Origin: Dactylorhiza incarnata
Lineage: Eukaryota; Streptophyta; Magnoliopsida; Asparagales; Orchidaceae
Direction of reading: 5' to 3'
Length of the DNA stretch: 64,000 nt
Assembly: GCA_033032865.1 (NCBI GenBank)
Contig: JAWHQI010000068.1
Location: forward strand, 2,418,001 to 2,482,000
The notes under the pieces were generated by a model that was given only the letters and a program-made list of their open reading frames with translations, did no database searches and was not told the origin of the DNA. Of the stretch, positions 12,948 through 25,569 are shown piece by piece; position 1 is the first letter of the stretch, and every line of letters starts with the position of its first letter. The position numbers were made by a program, and so were the translations under genes.

Positions 12948-13735
12948 ATGGTTTGCTTCGAGATGATGGTGGAAGAGAGTTCCCTCACCGATATCCCTAT
13001 AGTTCAAAACTTTCCTGACGTATTTCCAGAAAAACTACCCAGGTTACCACCGCACAGGGAAAAGAGTTTCCAGATTCAATTAGTGTCAGGAGCTAGGCCT
13101 GTATCTAGGGCACCCTACCGGTTGGCCCCAAGGGAGTTGGCGGAATTCCGTACCCAACTGCAAGAGTTAGTAGACTCATGGTTCATCAGGCCGAGCACAT
13201 CACCAAGGGGAGCTCCGGTGCTGTTTATGAAGAAGAAGGATGGGAATCTCCGATTGTGTATTGACTATAGAGAACTCAACAGGCTAACAATTTGGAACAC
13301 TTATCCTTTACCCCAGATCGTCGAATTGTTTGATCAGCTGGAAAGAGCGCACTTGTTCTCCAAATTGGATTTGAGATCAGGTTATTATCAACTACGGATC
13401 CGAGAAGAAGATATTCCAAAGACCACTTTTAGTAGTTAGTATGGCCTCTACGAATTCACGGTAATGTCCTTTGGACTCACGAATGCCCCCTCCGCAATCA
13501 TGAGTCTAATGAAGCTTACTCGGATGTCTTTGTCATCGTGTTCATAGATGATATATTGATCTACTCAAGGACGAAAGAGGAACATGCTCAATATCTGGCG
13601 CTCATTTTGCAAAGGCTTAGAGAGCATAAGTTATATGCTAAATTTAGTAAGTGCCAATTTTGGCTTAAGGAGGTAGCCTTCTTAGGGCATATTATCAGTG
13701 GGGCCAGATTGGCGGTGAATCCAGCAAAGATTTAG
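12948..13735 (+). pseudogene. Tekay/Del reverse transcriptase remnant
   Basis: Ty3/gypsy RT. Recognisable segments in order are [10 protein letters not shown], the [18 protein letters not shown] block, [15 protein letters not shown] (first catalytic aspartate present), FGLTNAPSA, and FIDDILIYS (the catalytic FIDD pair present), then [10 protein letters not shown] stop interrupts it after KTTFSS (13437), and a net frameshift lies near 13500-13540 where the segment after MSLMK is shortened. A further stop follows at about 13734. The active-site residues survive but no full-length protein can be made. Confidence 0.85.
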
Positions 13736-14371
13736 GCAGTGCGAGACTGACCTCCATTGAGAATAGCGTCAGACATGCGGAGTTTCCTAGGACTTTCCGG
13801 GTACTACCGAAAGTTTATGGATGGATTCTCCCCAATTGCCCTTCCTCTCATGTCTCTAACAAATAAAGACTCATCATTCATATGGACGCTGAAATATGAA
13901 GCAGCATTCCAGGAATTATAGAACAGAATCATCTCCGCCCCAATCCTTGCACTTCCATCTAGGAAGGAAGGATTTCAAGTATACACAGATGCATCGTACC
14001 AAGGGATGGGTGCGGTCTTAATGCAGCACAGACATGTGATCGCAGACACTTCACAACAATTGAAGAAGCACGAGCAGAATTATCTGGTGCACGACCTAGA
14101 GATGGGAGCTGTGATCTTTGAACTAAAAATTTGGAGACACTACCTATATGGGGTTCACTGTGGCATATTTTTGGATCACAAGAACCTTAAATATGCAGAC
14201 TCTCTGAAGAATTTAAACATTCGGCAAAGGAGATGGGTAGAATTTCTATATGATTATCAGTATACGATGCATTATCATCCCGAAAAAGCTAATATGGTGG
14301 CAGATGCACTCAGTAGGAGGGCTAGTACTTCAGACAAGGAACCTCAGCTGATGGCCATGGAACTAGTATAG
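13736..14371 (+). pseudogene. Tekay/Del RT thumb and RNase H remnant
   Basis: Continues the frame of the second RT part. MRSFLGLSGYYRKFMDGFS is the conserved connection after [45 protein letters not shown] and ADALSRR correspond to the four RNase H acidic blocks. Stops occur at the beginning (CGAGACTGACCT region), after FQEL, and at 14369. The segment EKHEKNY-type substrate loop is degraded. Confidence 0.8.
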
Positions 14372-15264
14372 ATGCTGGACAACATGCATATTACTCTAGT
14401 ACACAGAGAGGATCCAGAGGTCTACCGGGAATATCTGGCCTCGATGAGCCTAGTTTGTGACATCCAAGATCGGATCAAAGCTACACAGAGATGTGATGAG
14501 GAATTAGAACTGGTCTTGAAGGCCTTGGAATCAGATACCTCAGGGGATTATACGTTGAAGGATGACATTGTGCACTTTTGGGGTAGAACTTATATACCAG
14601 CTGGGGGTAACCTCCGGGAAGATATTCTGACATAAGCTCATCATAGTAGATATTCAGTACACCCCGGGATCACCAAGATGACTGCAGATGTAAAAAGAAC
14701 GATGAATTTGCCAGGGATGAAGAGGGATATTGTCCGCTTCGTGATCCATTGTGAATCTTGTCAACTAGTAAAGATCGAGTGCAAAAGACCGGGAGGGTTA
14801 TTACAGCCATTGCCGGTGCCGGAGTGGAAGTTTGAGGACATCTCCATAGACTTCGAACACGATTTACCTCGCTCCCACTCCGGGCATGACTCCATCTGGC
14901 TCATTGTGGACAAATTGACAAAGGTGACCAGGCTCATTCCCATAAAAAAGGGTGCTCCCGTCAGTGTTCTGGTACAGTTGTTTGTAGAATAATTTGCTAG
15001 ATACCACGGAGTACCCAGATCAATCGTGTCGGATCGGGATGGCCAATTTACGTCAAGGGAATGGATGGCAATTAAGGCATATCTGGGGCCAGGACTGAAG
15101 TTCAGCACCGTATTCCACCCTCAAACAGACGGGAAAACAGAACGAACCATCCGAACAATGGAGGATTTGATAAGGTTATGCATATTAGATAGTGGGGAAC
15201 CATGGGAGAGGCTACATCCACTTGTCAAATTCTCCTACAATAATAGCAGGCAATCCAGCATTGG
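14372..15264 (+). pseudogene. Tekay/Del integrase remnant, truncated
   Basis: The zinc-binding part is readable (HHSRYSVHPG..., then CESC), followed by the catalytic core: IDFEHDLP (first D), SDRDGQFTS (second D) and TDGKTERTIRTMEDL (E). Stops occur at 14633 and 14990. The core breaks off after NNSRQSSIG, where the terminus of another LTR begins, so the C-terminal domain and any chromodomain are absent here. All three catalytic acids survive in a dead gene. Confidence 0.85.
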
Positions 15265-17257
15265 CGTAACATCTCCAGAACAACTACACCCCTGAGATGC
15301 AGTTTTTCATGACAAGGTCATGACAGTGCTCTAATAGACCAAAATGGCTCAAAGAACCAAGGTGAATAGGTAAAAATCCCCTTGGTGTGCAAATAGCCAA
15401 ATTTGAGTACAATACTTAGGGCTTGATTTTTAAGCTACAAAATGACAAGTTGACCCCACCAACTTTCCCTAAACCCCTTAAGGAGTCCCTTGGGTCATTT
15501 AGGACTCATTGGTGTCAACCCAATTGATTTATTTGCCCAAAGTCAACTCTACCCTGAAATAGGTCAAACCACTCAATTTAGGGTCAATTACGGCTCAATT
15601 GACCTAATTGACTTCCCCCAAGTCCACCTAACCATCAAGAGAGTCCACAGGAGCCAACTTTGACTCACTAGGACATTCAATTTCATCAAATTGACCAAAG
15701 ACCACCCTTGGTCAACATCACCCCAAATTGGCCTAATTGGGCTAAATTGACACAATGTGGACCCCACCAGAGCCCAATCCACCATTCTTTGTGCTCATAG
15801 ATCCATGAACACCATTTGGGGTCAGCCCACTCATCAATTTTACCAAGTCAACTCAAATGTCAAAACTTGGTCTAATAGGCCAAAATTAGGCTTATGTGAA
15901 ATTAAGTCAAATTCCTATGGGCTAAGGCCCTTAATTGAGGCCCAATCTGAGATCCAATTATCAGAATACCTATCATGCCCCCAAACTTCTGGAGAGATTA
16001 AACATGCAAGGGTGAAATTGGGATTTCCCCCAATTTTCACATAAGGCCAAAAGGGGATTTGAAAATTATGTGCCAATTGGCACTCAATCCTCCTCCCAAA
16101 GCTCAAATCTGAGCTCCCTCTGTAGTTCCCAGTAGGTTTCATGCATGGAGATGGACAAGTGGAGATGAAATATCATCCCATTTGTCGGCCAAGAGGTGGC
16201 CTTAGTGGCAGCTCCTTACACACTCCACCACAGCTCAAATTGAGGGCACGAACAGCTTCAGAAGCATGAAAGGAGATAGAAACGAACCTGAGATCAAGGA
16301 AATTGATGCAGAATGGCATTTTTGGCAAGGGTCGGCCTTTAGAAATTCGTCCATAGCAAACCCGAGCTTCCTTCAACCTCAAGCCCAATCAAGGCCTGTA
16401 TTCCTCCTCTCCTCCTCTAGTGCTAGAGATCCATTCTTCCCATTTAAAATTTAGTTGAGAAATGGTGGATTCACCATTTCCCGATCTGGCTCCAAAGCCC
16501 CTCCAAAATACCTCCCCCAAATCGTCCATAAGCCTCCTTCGGCTGCCATTTCGCCTGCCATCGACGGCCAACCCTCGGTCGGAGGTGGTGGCGTCGAGAT
16601 CCTGGCAGGAAATGCCCTCAGGTGGCCAGAAAAGGCGAGAGAAGATGGCCCAGGAAGAATCAATCATATCCCTTGGCTCAAGGAAGAAGACAACTCCCCA
16701 GACGTCGGATCTGGGGAGATCTCTAATCGCAGACCAATGAATTTTATTTATCCTGTTTATGTATAAAATTTCCTCATCTTAAATAATATGTAGAAAATAC
16801 TTAGAAGCTTTAACACAAAATGTGTCCAACATCAAACCTGTAGCCCTTGGCCTCTAGTATTTTTAGAAAAAGAGTTCACACAATTTAGAGCACTGCAGCT
16901 CCCTCAGCACCATTTTTGGTGGGAATGGTCTTAGAGTAGACCAGAACTTAGATTTTAATATCTCTCAAATGGAAACTCTAATGTGGCTGAAATTTGGGCC
17001 ATGCTTGTATATTCCATAGGAATACCTTGTGTCAAAAATTCAGATTTTTAGGAGAATATTTTTCTATAGTTTTCTTCACTATTTGATTTATCAAATTAAT
17101 GTGATTTATGGAGCTAGACACCTCAAATTGACCCCAAATTTGGGTGGCATGCTTATTATGTCATCAATTAGCCTTGGTAAAAATTTGAGTGCAACTGGAC
17201 CATTGCATGTTTGGTTACTCCACTTGCATGTCTTTGCATAGTGAAGGAGTGGTGTAC
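15265..17257 (+). mobile_element. Tekay-type LTR, proximal part (split LTR 15265-48956)
   Basis: Starts CGTAACATCTCC AGAACAACTA, matching the TGTAACATCCCCC AAACAACTA terminus with the first T mutated. It cuts the integrase of the older element. It contains a GC-rich tract around 16480-16640. It is interrupted at 17257 by element C and continues after 33967, then after 46876. The many overlapping frames at 15757-16766 on both strands are not credible genes. Confidence 0.7.
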
Positions 17258-18772
17258 TGATGGCGCGAATCTCACACACCCGCTATAGGCGGTAGCTCGA
17301 CTGCGACACGAAACGGCAGTGTACCGATCGTTCAAGTAATATAAAATGGGAATGAATCCCCAAGTATCGATCTCAAAGGAACACAGTAAGGTGGAGTTTA
17401 TTATCGAGGAAGGACTTGAGATTGAAGTCCTTTCGAGCGGATGGATGCGGAAACGGGGATTTTGGATTGTGGAAAATAAAGAGAAAATACTAAAACTACT
17501 CCTATGCAATGCCGCTATGCAAAGCTTCGCTCGGCGGGATGGAAGACTACGTAGGCCTTGAACGCGCTACTTCGTAAGGGCGGATGGACGAGTAGGCAAA
17601 CGGAATGAGGGTCGCAAGCACCTCTTCGACAAGCACGCCACTAGCAATTGCTAGTGCGGCACCGAACATGACGGCGGGATGGAGGATGGAATGGTGGCGC
17701 ACCTAAAGCAACTCAAACAACAAGCATTTCACATAGGCATGAAATATATAAAAATACAAGCAAGTTTAAGTGCAACTTCATCATAATAATGGCTCTAACT
17801 GCATATACATCAATAAGAGAAGAATAAGGCAAGAAATCGACCGAATCCGAAGTCTCGTTGTAGATTCACGGTTGGAATCGCCGAGTTGTCAATCCGCGTC
17901 CAAGCTCGGTCTGCAACTACGTCCGGGGTAGAGAGAGCTGTCACTACTTTCCAATGAGCCCGTCTTCTTCGTGTCACGATCCGGTAGAGGTTGCAAACTT
18001 CCTCTTGCTTGATGATGATGGCGGCTAGGTCTTCCCTTGGAGCGCTAGGATGAAGGAGGAGGCCGAGAGGAAGCTCCGGCTCAAGGTTGGCGTGAAGAAC
18101 AAGCCCGCAGCGCCTCCATATGGTGGGCGGCGATGGATGGGGCGAAAAACCTGCAGAAGGTGCGAAAACGGCGGAGCTGGGCAGAAAAACGGCGAGGATC
18201 CGACCTAAATCGCGAGCAGCTCGATTTATAGGCACTGGAATAAACAGTGCGCACAATCGTTGGCGCACGACCAGTGGTCGTGCGCACTATCATCCTGTGA
18301 TCGTGCGCCTGCCTGGACGGAGCCTGCAAGGGAAGAAAATTATAAAATACAATGTTCGCACGACCAATGGCGCACGACCAGTGGTCGTGCGCGTTATCGT
18401 GGGTGGTCGTGCGATAAGGGGAGACAGAACTCAGAATTCAGGGGTTAAGTGCACACGATCAGTGGCGCACGACTAGTGGTCTTGAGCAATAGAACCAGTG
18501 ATCATGCGCAGTGTTCCTGTACAGATTTGTACCGGGAACACCTGCACGACTCCTGCTCCAGCATACAACACTAATAAAACCACTGAAAGTAATACTTAAC
18601 CATGCATGAAAACTGATAATGAAGATAAACAAGAACTAACACCAAAACGGGCCTAGAAGTGCACATAGCATGGAATAACAAATATGAGCGAAAACATGCC
18701 TAAAGTGTAGTGCATAGACTAGAAAATCGGCCCAGATGAGTCCAAAAATGTGTATATATTTGGGACTCATCA
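17258..18772 (-). repeat. Element C 3' LTR
   Basis: 1515 bp, TGATGAGTCC...CCATCA when read on the minus strand. It is the uninterrupted counterpart of the right LTR. The sequence around 17437-17460 preserves the empty site into which element A inserted in the other LTR. It contains the block of GCACGACCA/TGGTCGTGC palindromes (about 18240-18520), the minus-strand TATA at 18225-18230 and an 18-bp palindrome at 17639-17656. Confidence 0.92.
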
Positions 18773-18810
18773 CACCCCCAGACTTACCTGTTTGCGCGTC
18801 CCGAGCAAAC
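18773..18810 (-). other. Element C polypurine tract and upstream hairpin
   Basis: On the minus strand a hairpin with arms GTTTGCTCG and CGCGCAAAC (one internal mismatch, GGA loop) is followed by AGGTAAGTCTGGGGGTG directly before the 3' LTR. The purine run is the expected plus-strand DNA primer. Confidence 0.8.
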
Positions 18811-20518
18811 AAATTCTAAGCGAACGGGGAAAGAAAAGTAGATGGCTTAAAATTACAATACAGAGTACCATGCGAAGTCGCATGCTCACGTGCATAAGAA
18901 AAATAGTAGAGAAGATTTCTGATTATACACAAACAGTTTATATATTTTTAAAAGAGTAAAAGCATATTACAACCACTCAAAATGGTGAACTACGGTGAAT
19001 CGTCCGGTCATGCATACGGAGAAAGTAAACTAAGCGTTGAGACGAGCATTGCTCAAGATCGGGATGCAGGACAAACTCCACTGAAATCCATCAGTGTCGG
19101 TGACCATAAGCTCACCCGGTCACATCCTCTCCACGACACTAGATTGGTCCATAGCGTGAGTCGGTAGGACTTTCAGCTTTTAATTGAGGCTTGGGTTACG
19201 GTGAGGTAAACAATGATAAATAAAATGGCTTAAGCACATAACCCAATTGAGCTTTTAAAATAACTACCCGCGCACCAAAATCGAATGCAGGTGCACCACA
19301 CCCCCAGACTTGTACTTTTGCAACATAGGTGTGTGCAAAGCCTACTCCCAATACATAATTTTTCTACATGATTTTTCAATAAAGCTCATTTTTCTTTTTT
19401 TTTTCTTTTCCTTTTCATTTTTTTTTCTTTCTATCTTCTTTTTCTTGTCTTTTTTCTTTCAGCAAAATTTTCAAATGAGCATATCCACAGATTCACATAA
19501 TAAACACCACAATCAACACCCCCAACAATGTAAATAAAACTACAACTAAAGCTCAGATTTGGGTGTGCGACTAGGTTAGGCTTTTAGGCTTTGGTGTGAT
19601 AAAAGTGGAGCTGAATCAAGAGGAAGGGGTAGGCACAAAGGGGCTAGCAAGGGTAGATGATAGGCATGAAATGAAAAGTTCAACCGGGCCAAAATAATGG
19701 CCTACGTCATTCTCACGCACTAGAACTATCCTATGCCAATGCTTCAAGAATCGCTTGGGGCAAGTTCTAGCCACCGAGAAGGATTCTCCTTTCTCCCGAC
19801 TCAAGCAATACGAGTCTAGCGATCGTTTACACACATCCCTATGCTACTGTTTGATTCCACCGGATTCACCATTTGAGTAGTGTAAACAACATTTACACTA
19901 ATAGAAAAAATATAAAACCATAAGTATAAAGAGAAGTCTAATCTACACAAATTTTCTATGCAACTGAGCACTCGACTAGGAGCACTACTGGAGTCAACAT
20001 TTTACTCTGCTACATAGTCCTAAGCCATCACCTAGACTTTCCCACATAAGCAGAAGACTTAAATTCACAACAGAGCAAGCAAACAGATGAGTACGCGCTC
20101 AAGTGGGTGCTGTGGTGTGCAATGAAAATAAACAAAACATTTTAAATGAAATCTTCTAGTATGCAGTGCAATAGTGCACGTGAGCGGGTAAAAAAACTAC
20201 TCTCCCCCAGACTTAAACTAAACAATCCGCATAATATATGACAGGAAAATCAAAATAGGGCTAGGGAAAGAGAGTACCCAATGCTCAGCAAGTGAGCATA
20301 CCAGAAGACGCGTGTAAACTAAGACAAAGCTGCAGCATCCGCCATCCAGAAAAAGGACCTGCAGGGGTGAGCTCCGCAAAAACAAAAGAAAATAGAAAAC
20401 TGAAATAAAGTGCAATTAACTAAATAAAATTAGAAAAGAAATGAAAATGCAGGAAAAATTAAGATAACTACTGGGGTTATTGTCATCCCAGCACGACTTA
20501 TTCAAAACTTTATAATAT
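18811..20518 (-). other. Element C 3' noncoding region
   Basis: About 1.7 kb between the ORF and the polypurine tract with no credible ORF. Two extra polypurine-like motifs (AAGTCTGGGGG on the minus strand) lie at 19301-19311 and 20204-20214, at the same spacing as in element D. A long T/C-rich run spans about 19385-19460. Confidence 0.75.
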
Positions 20519-21759
20519 CTAGCTAATGGGAGTATGGAAGGAGAAGTGGACAGGTAACTGGCCCAATATCCGTGTCGGTAGCGGGTACCTATACGGAGAA
20601 AGAACAGTCACGCCTCTACCCGAATATAAATTAAACCGGCCCATCACAGGTAGAGGAAAAAGAAAGTAAGAAGAGGAGGAGGCCTGGTCCTCACTCATCT
20701 CACCAAAACTATCCTTGCCCAGCAAGGTATCGTCCACAGGGAGGCAGCAGGAGGCGAAGGCAATGAGTGGAGCTTCCTCTACGGAGGGGGAATAAACCTC
20801 CTCACATGAGAGGATGCTCTCATCATTGACTTGAGCAAAAAGCTCCAAGTCCTCCTGAAGTACCTGTGAAGATTCAACCTGCACAGGTTCGGATGAAGAG
20901 GGGGATCGAGAAATAAACAAGATGAAGAACATAAATAATCAAAAATCGGGGGAGTGGTCCCGGTCTCACTCCCATCAAGTTGGGGAAGTAAAATAATGTT
21001 GGCATTGTCATCAATGCCGCAAGGTTCAGCGGGATCGACAGTGGCCATGCCCAAGATTTGGACTTCCTCCACCGGTGTTGAGGAAAGCTCCTCTTCACCT
21101 AGAAGGTTGTCCTCCTTCATAGGAATAGGCACAACACATAGATCGCCTGCCTCATCTTGCGACACATCCTCAACAATGTCGTCGGAGACGAGTATAGTAT
21201 GCACAACAGGGGGAAGAATAGTGCTCGGATAAAAGTTGAGCACCAATTCCTCACAAAGAATCGAATCCACTAGGGGTGGTGGATGCACTGGGAAAATAGG
21301 CTCAGCAATGTCGGTGCACAGATCAACCGCACATCCGGTGACCGTATCCATGCTATTCCCTTCAAGATGTGAAGGTGACAAAGATACATAACAGGATGTT
21401 GAAGGTGTGCCGCCAGAGTTAGGAGTTGGGACGATCCGGATATCCGGCTCGTCATCCTCATCCAATTGGCGAAGATACTCGGCACAGTCCTTCAAGACAT
21501 GATCAGTGCTCCGACAAAACCGGCACTGCCTAGCGGGCTTCTTTGGCACAGGGGGTGCTGAAGCCGAAAAGAAGTAAGATGATAAAGGCTCAGCAGAGTA
21601 GCCATAAGACTTACGCGCACCATATGGAGTACCGGACGAAGTCGGTGCTCCATATGCTGGGCTATAAGAATTATGCCTACTATTCTCCGTAGGGCATTCA
21701 TCACTAGAGTGGGAGGTAGCTCCACACCAACGGCAACGGAAATTAAGATGTGCCCACAT
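20519..21759 (-). pseudogene. Element C dual zinc-knuckle protein, frameshifted
   Basis: The first 326-codon frame (from 21759) starts MWAHLNF and carries two CCHC zinc knuckles, CRWCGATSHSSDEC and CRFCRSTDHVLKDC, each C-X2-C-X4-H-X4-C. An acidic, Pro/Ser-rich region follows. Near 20890-20910 it leaves the frame used by the element D copy, because of a length difference in a C-rich run. The original C-terminus, ending FSFHTPIS, continues in another frame to 20519. All eight zinc ligands are kept although many other residues differ from D. No capsid, protease or polymerase domain is visible. Confidence 0.85.
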
Positions 21760-21950
21760 AGTGCGAAGATAATACGATTCAAAATAAAAATGCTATTGTG
21801 CAAAATACTACACCTAACAAAAATTACTAAAGCAACCTAATTAAAACAGGAAAATGGAATAAAAAGAAATAAAACAAAGAAATGCAATTTACAAATGGAA
21901 GGGCTTCTCTCTCAGGTTCTCCCTCTCCAGAAAACTCACACGACTGTGTT

Positions 21951-21967
21951 CCCCGGCAACGGCGCCA
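21951..21967 (-). promoter_or_regulatory. Element C primer-binding site (tRNA-Asp)
   Basis: The minus strand reads TGGCGCCGTTGCCGGGG, complementary to the 3' end of plant tRNA-Asp(GUC). It starts 6 nt inside the 5' LTR edge. Confidence 0.85.
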
Positions 21968-21973
21968 AAAACT

Positions 21974-22163
21974 TGATGGCGCGAATCTCACACACCCGCT
22001 ATAGGCGGTAGCTCGACTGCGACACGAAACGGCAGTGTACCGATCGTTCAAATAATATAAAATGGGAATGAATCCCCAAGTATCGATCTCAAAGGAACAC
22101 AGTAAGGTGGAGTTTATTATCGAGGAAGGACTTGAGATTGAAGTCCTTTCGAGCGGATGGATG
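21974..22163 (-). repeat. Element C 5' LTR, left piece
   Basis: The last 190 bp of the 5' LTR next to the primer site, cut at the GGATG target site of element A. It differs from the matching part of the left LTR at one position that I can see. Confidence 0.9.
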
Positions 22164-23820
22164 TGGTGATTAAAATTCCGCTTGCACGAAATGAAATCCG
22201 AACTAGCAATCCGAGAAGGCAAGTATACCTATCGAACTGTAGTATAGGAACACAAGTGTCGTATTAAAATCCGAGAACCGTTGATTACTTATGCTCAAAC
22301 GAATTACTATTATTTTATCTTAATAATTTTTTGGAAGGTTTTGTCTGCTAAGTTGAAATAAAAGTTGGATAAAAGTACGGCTAAACGATGATTAAGAAAT
22401 AGCACTCGATCTTGACTTACTTCGTCTTAAGTTGATCAAAATTCAAAAGCAAACTTAAAACTTAATAAAGTAAGGGTAGCTTGACCGTGGGGGTTCCTAT
22501 AGTTTGAACATGCTTCTCTCGAAGATATGCCCAACTGAGTTTAGGAAAATCCGACCGAACTCTCATCCCGTATTTGAATACCTAAAACTCGCTTTAAGTG
22601 GTGAACCCCGCTATTGGGTTTGACTCCAATCCAGGAGATTTACGTCATTCTCTCTCGAGAAATGTGTGTAACTCTCTTTACTCTTAAGTGCTCACTTCAG
22701 ACTATCGGCCTCTCGGCTAGCCAAGAATGAAAGCAAAGGTGGGGATTATATATCGATAGTATAGCTCCACTAAATTTTAATTAAGAGTAAATCTAAGGCC
22801 CAACACTTTAGAAAGTGAAAGAAGACTAAAGGATTTAGTTACTCATCCTCAGATCATCAAGATCGAGTACTATGAGGATTTAGTTACTCATGGTGGAGGG
22901 GTAGGAGAGAGAAATGATGAAGATTTTAAGAGAACAAAAACATACAATTTTTTTAAACAAAAGTTCAACTAAGATTACATTTGCATGGAAAGCCTACTAA
23001 TCATTAGTAATACACTATAAAAGGAAATTACAAAGGCATTACAACATTCATATGAAAACTAGAAAAGGAAATGCATTGAAATAAGAGAGAGAAAGAGAAT
23101 AAAATGACATGAAAATTACTGAAAATAGAGTAGTAGCACTAGTTCTCTCTCCAAAAACTGAATTGGGAAAGCTTGGAGGTCATTTCAATTTATAGAAATT
23201 TTTCTGCCTCGGTCACGCCCTCAGTCACGCCCGTGACTAGGGGCGTGACATTGTTTAATCAATTCTACGGCTTGGATCAGGTTCGGCACATGATTCTGAT
23301 GCGATTTGATGGGTCACGCCCTAGGTCACGCCCGTGACTGAGGGCGTGACCATTTCGGTGGTTAGCTCGGGTCATGGGCGCTGGCGGCGATCATGGGCGC
23401 TGGAGGCTGGCTGACATGGCAGTCACGGGCGTGACTGGAAGCACGCCCGTGTCACAGTGGCGTGACCAATTCGGTGGTCAGCTGGTCGAATCTGAGCTGT
23501 TCACGGGCTGGTCACGGGCGTGGCTTGCGTGTCACGGGCGTGACTTGTGTGTCACGGCCGTGTACTTTGGGCGTGTCTGACCAGATCTTCTGAATTATGT
23601 TGGCAGCAACTTAACTGGAAACAGCAACTTACACGCCCTAGGTCACGGGCGTGACCTAGGGCGTGACTTAGGAAATTTTGCATTTTTGACCTGAAAATTC
23701 AGAAAACTTAAGTTAGCACTAAAAATAGGAAAATGAACCAAAATTGCATTTAGGTAAACAACAATAAGCAAAAAGTAAGAGTAAATAACCTAATTAAACT
23801 AACTAGATTTAGCATTATCA
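22164..23820 (-). repeat. Element A 3' LTR
   Basis: 1657 bp. Minus-strand TATA box at 23189-23194, with the CpG-rich palindromic block (TCACGCCCGTGAC motifs, about 23210-23660) directly upstream. It differs from the 5' LTR by scattered substitutions, by lacking a 12-bp duplication near the 5' edge, and by a replaced tract at 22830-22846. Confidence 0.93.
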
Positions 23821-23860
23821 AATTCCCCCAAGCTTACACTTTGCTTGTCCCCAAGCAAAG
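23821..23860 (-). other. Element A polypurine tract and upstream hairpin
   Basis: On the minus strand a perfect 9-bp hairpin (arms CTTTGCTTG and CAAGCAAAG, loop GGGA) is followed by TGTAAGCTTGGGGGAATT and then the LTR. It is identical to the module in element B. Confidence 0.85.
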
Positions 23861-25569
23861 AAATATGCTTTAGCTAATAAAATAAAATGACTAATCAAAA
23901 AGATTTAATTATGCTAAACACGAGTACCTTGCGAAATTCCAAGTAGGGAGAATAGTGAAAAGGAAACCTAAAATAAGTACTTTATTTAAGCTTAATTTTT
24001 ATACCCTTTACTAACAAAAATTAATCATCCAAAATTTTAACTAAAAAGTTTTAAAATAAAATTGAGCAAAGTAACAAGTGAGATAGTGCATTGAATTGTT
24101 ACTAAACCCTAAGAGACAAATTATAATTATATCATTCTAAGAACAAGGATCTAAATTCATACCCAAGACTTAACTATTCTACTTTTCTTCTTTACTTAGC
24201 TAAAGCAAATTTAGGAGCATGAATCAAGAGGACTTTATTAGGACCGAAATGTTTGGTTTAGGCATATGATTTGGAATGGGAATCGAAGATAAAAGTGATT
24301 GCTATAATCACACTAAACCATAAACATGAGTTTTATAAAATTTCCGATATGAATGATAAGAGGCAATCCTTCATTATAAGCATATAGCATATTTTCTTTC
24401 TTTCTCTTTCATAGCCATTTTTTTTTGAAATTTTGGCAAAGATAACTAATACAAATATGCTTTAAATATCTCCTTTTTGAGCAAATTCTTTTCTTTGAAG
24501 CTCTCCATGCAATAAACCAATCACACTCTTTTAGAAATTTAAATAAAACTCAAAGTGTTAGTGTGATTCAAATAGGTTTGGAAATTTTGGCTTTGGTGAA
24601 AAATTTGATAAGTGGAGGTGACAATAAAACATGGGAAAAGGCTCAAAAGAGGCTAACAACGGGTTTCTTTTTAAGGGTTGGCATGAAGGCTCAAACTTAA
24701 AACAAAAATGGCCTAAATCATTTTCATTGCTCTCTAAATTTATTTAAAGCATGAGTTTTGAAGGATTTCAAAAAGTAAGCCCTAGATATTAAATAAAGAC
24801 TAATGAACTTATCCTGAAAATAAGAATAATAAGCGTCTTGGATTATTCACATTTACTACACAAATCAAAAGTTAACCCTGCAAAATATATCTAAAAATGA
24901 AGAGGAAAATAGTGGATGAAGAATTTTTTACGAAAGTAAAGAAGATAAAAGAGAAAACGATAAGGAAAGTACAAGATTTTAGAAAAAACTTTCCAGATTA
25001 ACATGCTACCTAGAATTAGAACACTACATGAGTCAACAATTTACTTGTGAAACATAATTAAAAGTAGGATTAGAAATTTTGAAATTAACTAAGGCTATAT
25101 AAAATATTTTGGGAAAAACAAAACATAAAGCAAGGGGTACTATTGATTTTACCAAAATCTAATTTAGACTACTAAAACAAAAGAAAAGAAGACATTCACC
25201 CCCAAGCTTACGATAGACATTGTCCTCAATGGAAAAGGAGAGTGAAGGAAGGGGTAACTAAGAAAAGAAATTAAAACTGAAAAACTGAAACAGGCACTTC
25301 CCTGGATTTATGGGCTTGAAAGGATGTGTGATGCCGCTCCCCCTTGTTGGCGCTTTGAATCTTCATGAAATATTATCTTGATTTTTTCTTGAAACCAGCA
25401 ATGTTGAAGCAGGCGATCGCCGAAGTAGAGAGTATCGGAGCCGCCCAGGGCCAAAGAAAAATTAAAACAACAAATTTTAAAAACCTTGGGTAGCTTCCCA
25501 AGAGCGCCCTCTGTTTAATGTCGTTTGAGCTCGACTAAAAGAATATAGTTCAAAAGTTAATCCAAATTA
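23861..25569 (-). other. Element A 3' noncoding region
   Basis: AT-rich, about 1.7 kb, no credible ORF where other Athila elements may carry an env-like gene. A second hairpin plus GTAAGCTTGGGGG unit lies at about 25196-25231. Confidence 0.8.

Noticed and set aside
15757..16766. Several 60-103-codon frames on both strands
   Set aside because: Part of a Tekay-type LTR; frames overlap each other and show no coding signature.
19385..19460. T/C-rich run as a polypyrimidine regulatory tract
   Set aside because: Simple-sequence run in the element C tail; the D copy has an A/G-rich strand counterpart of different length, so it looks like ordinary microsatellite drift.
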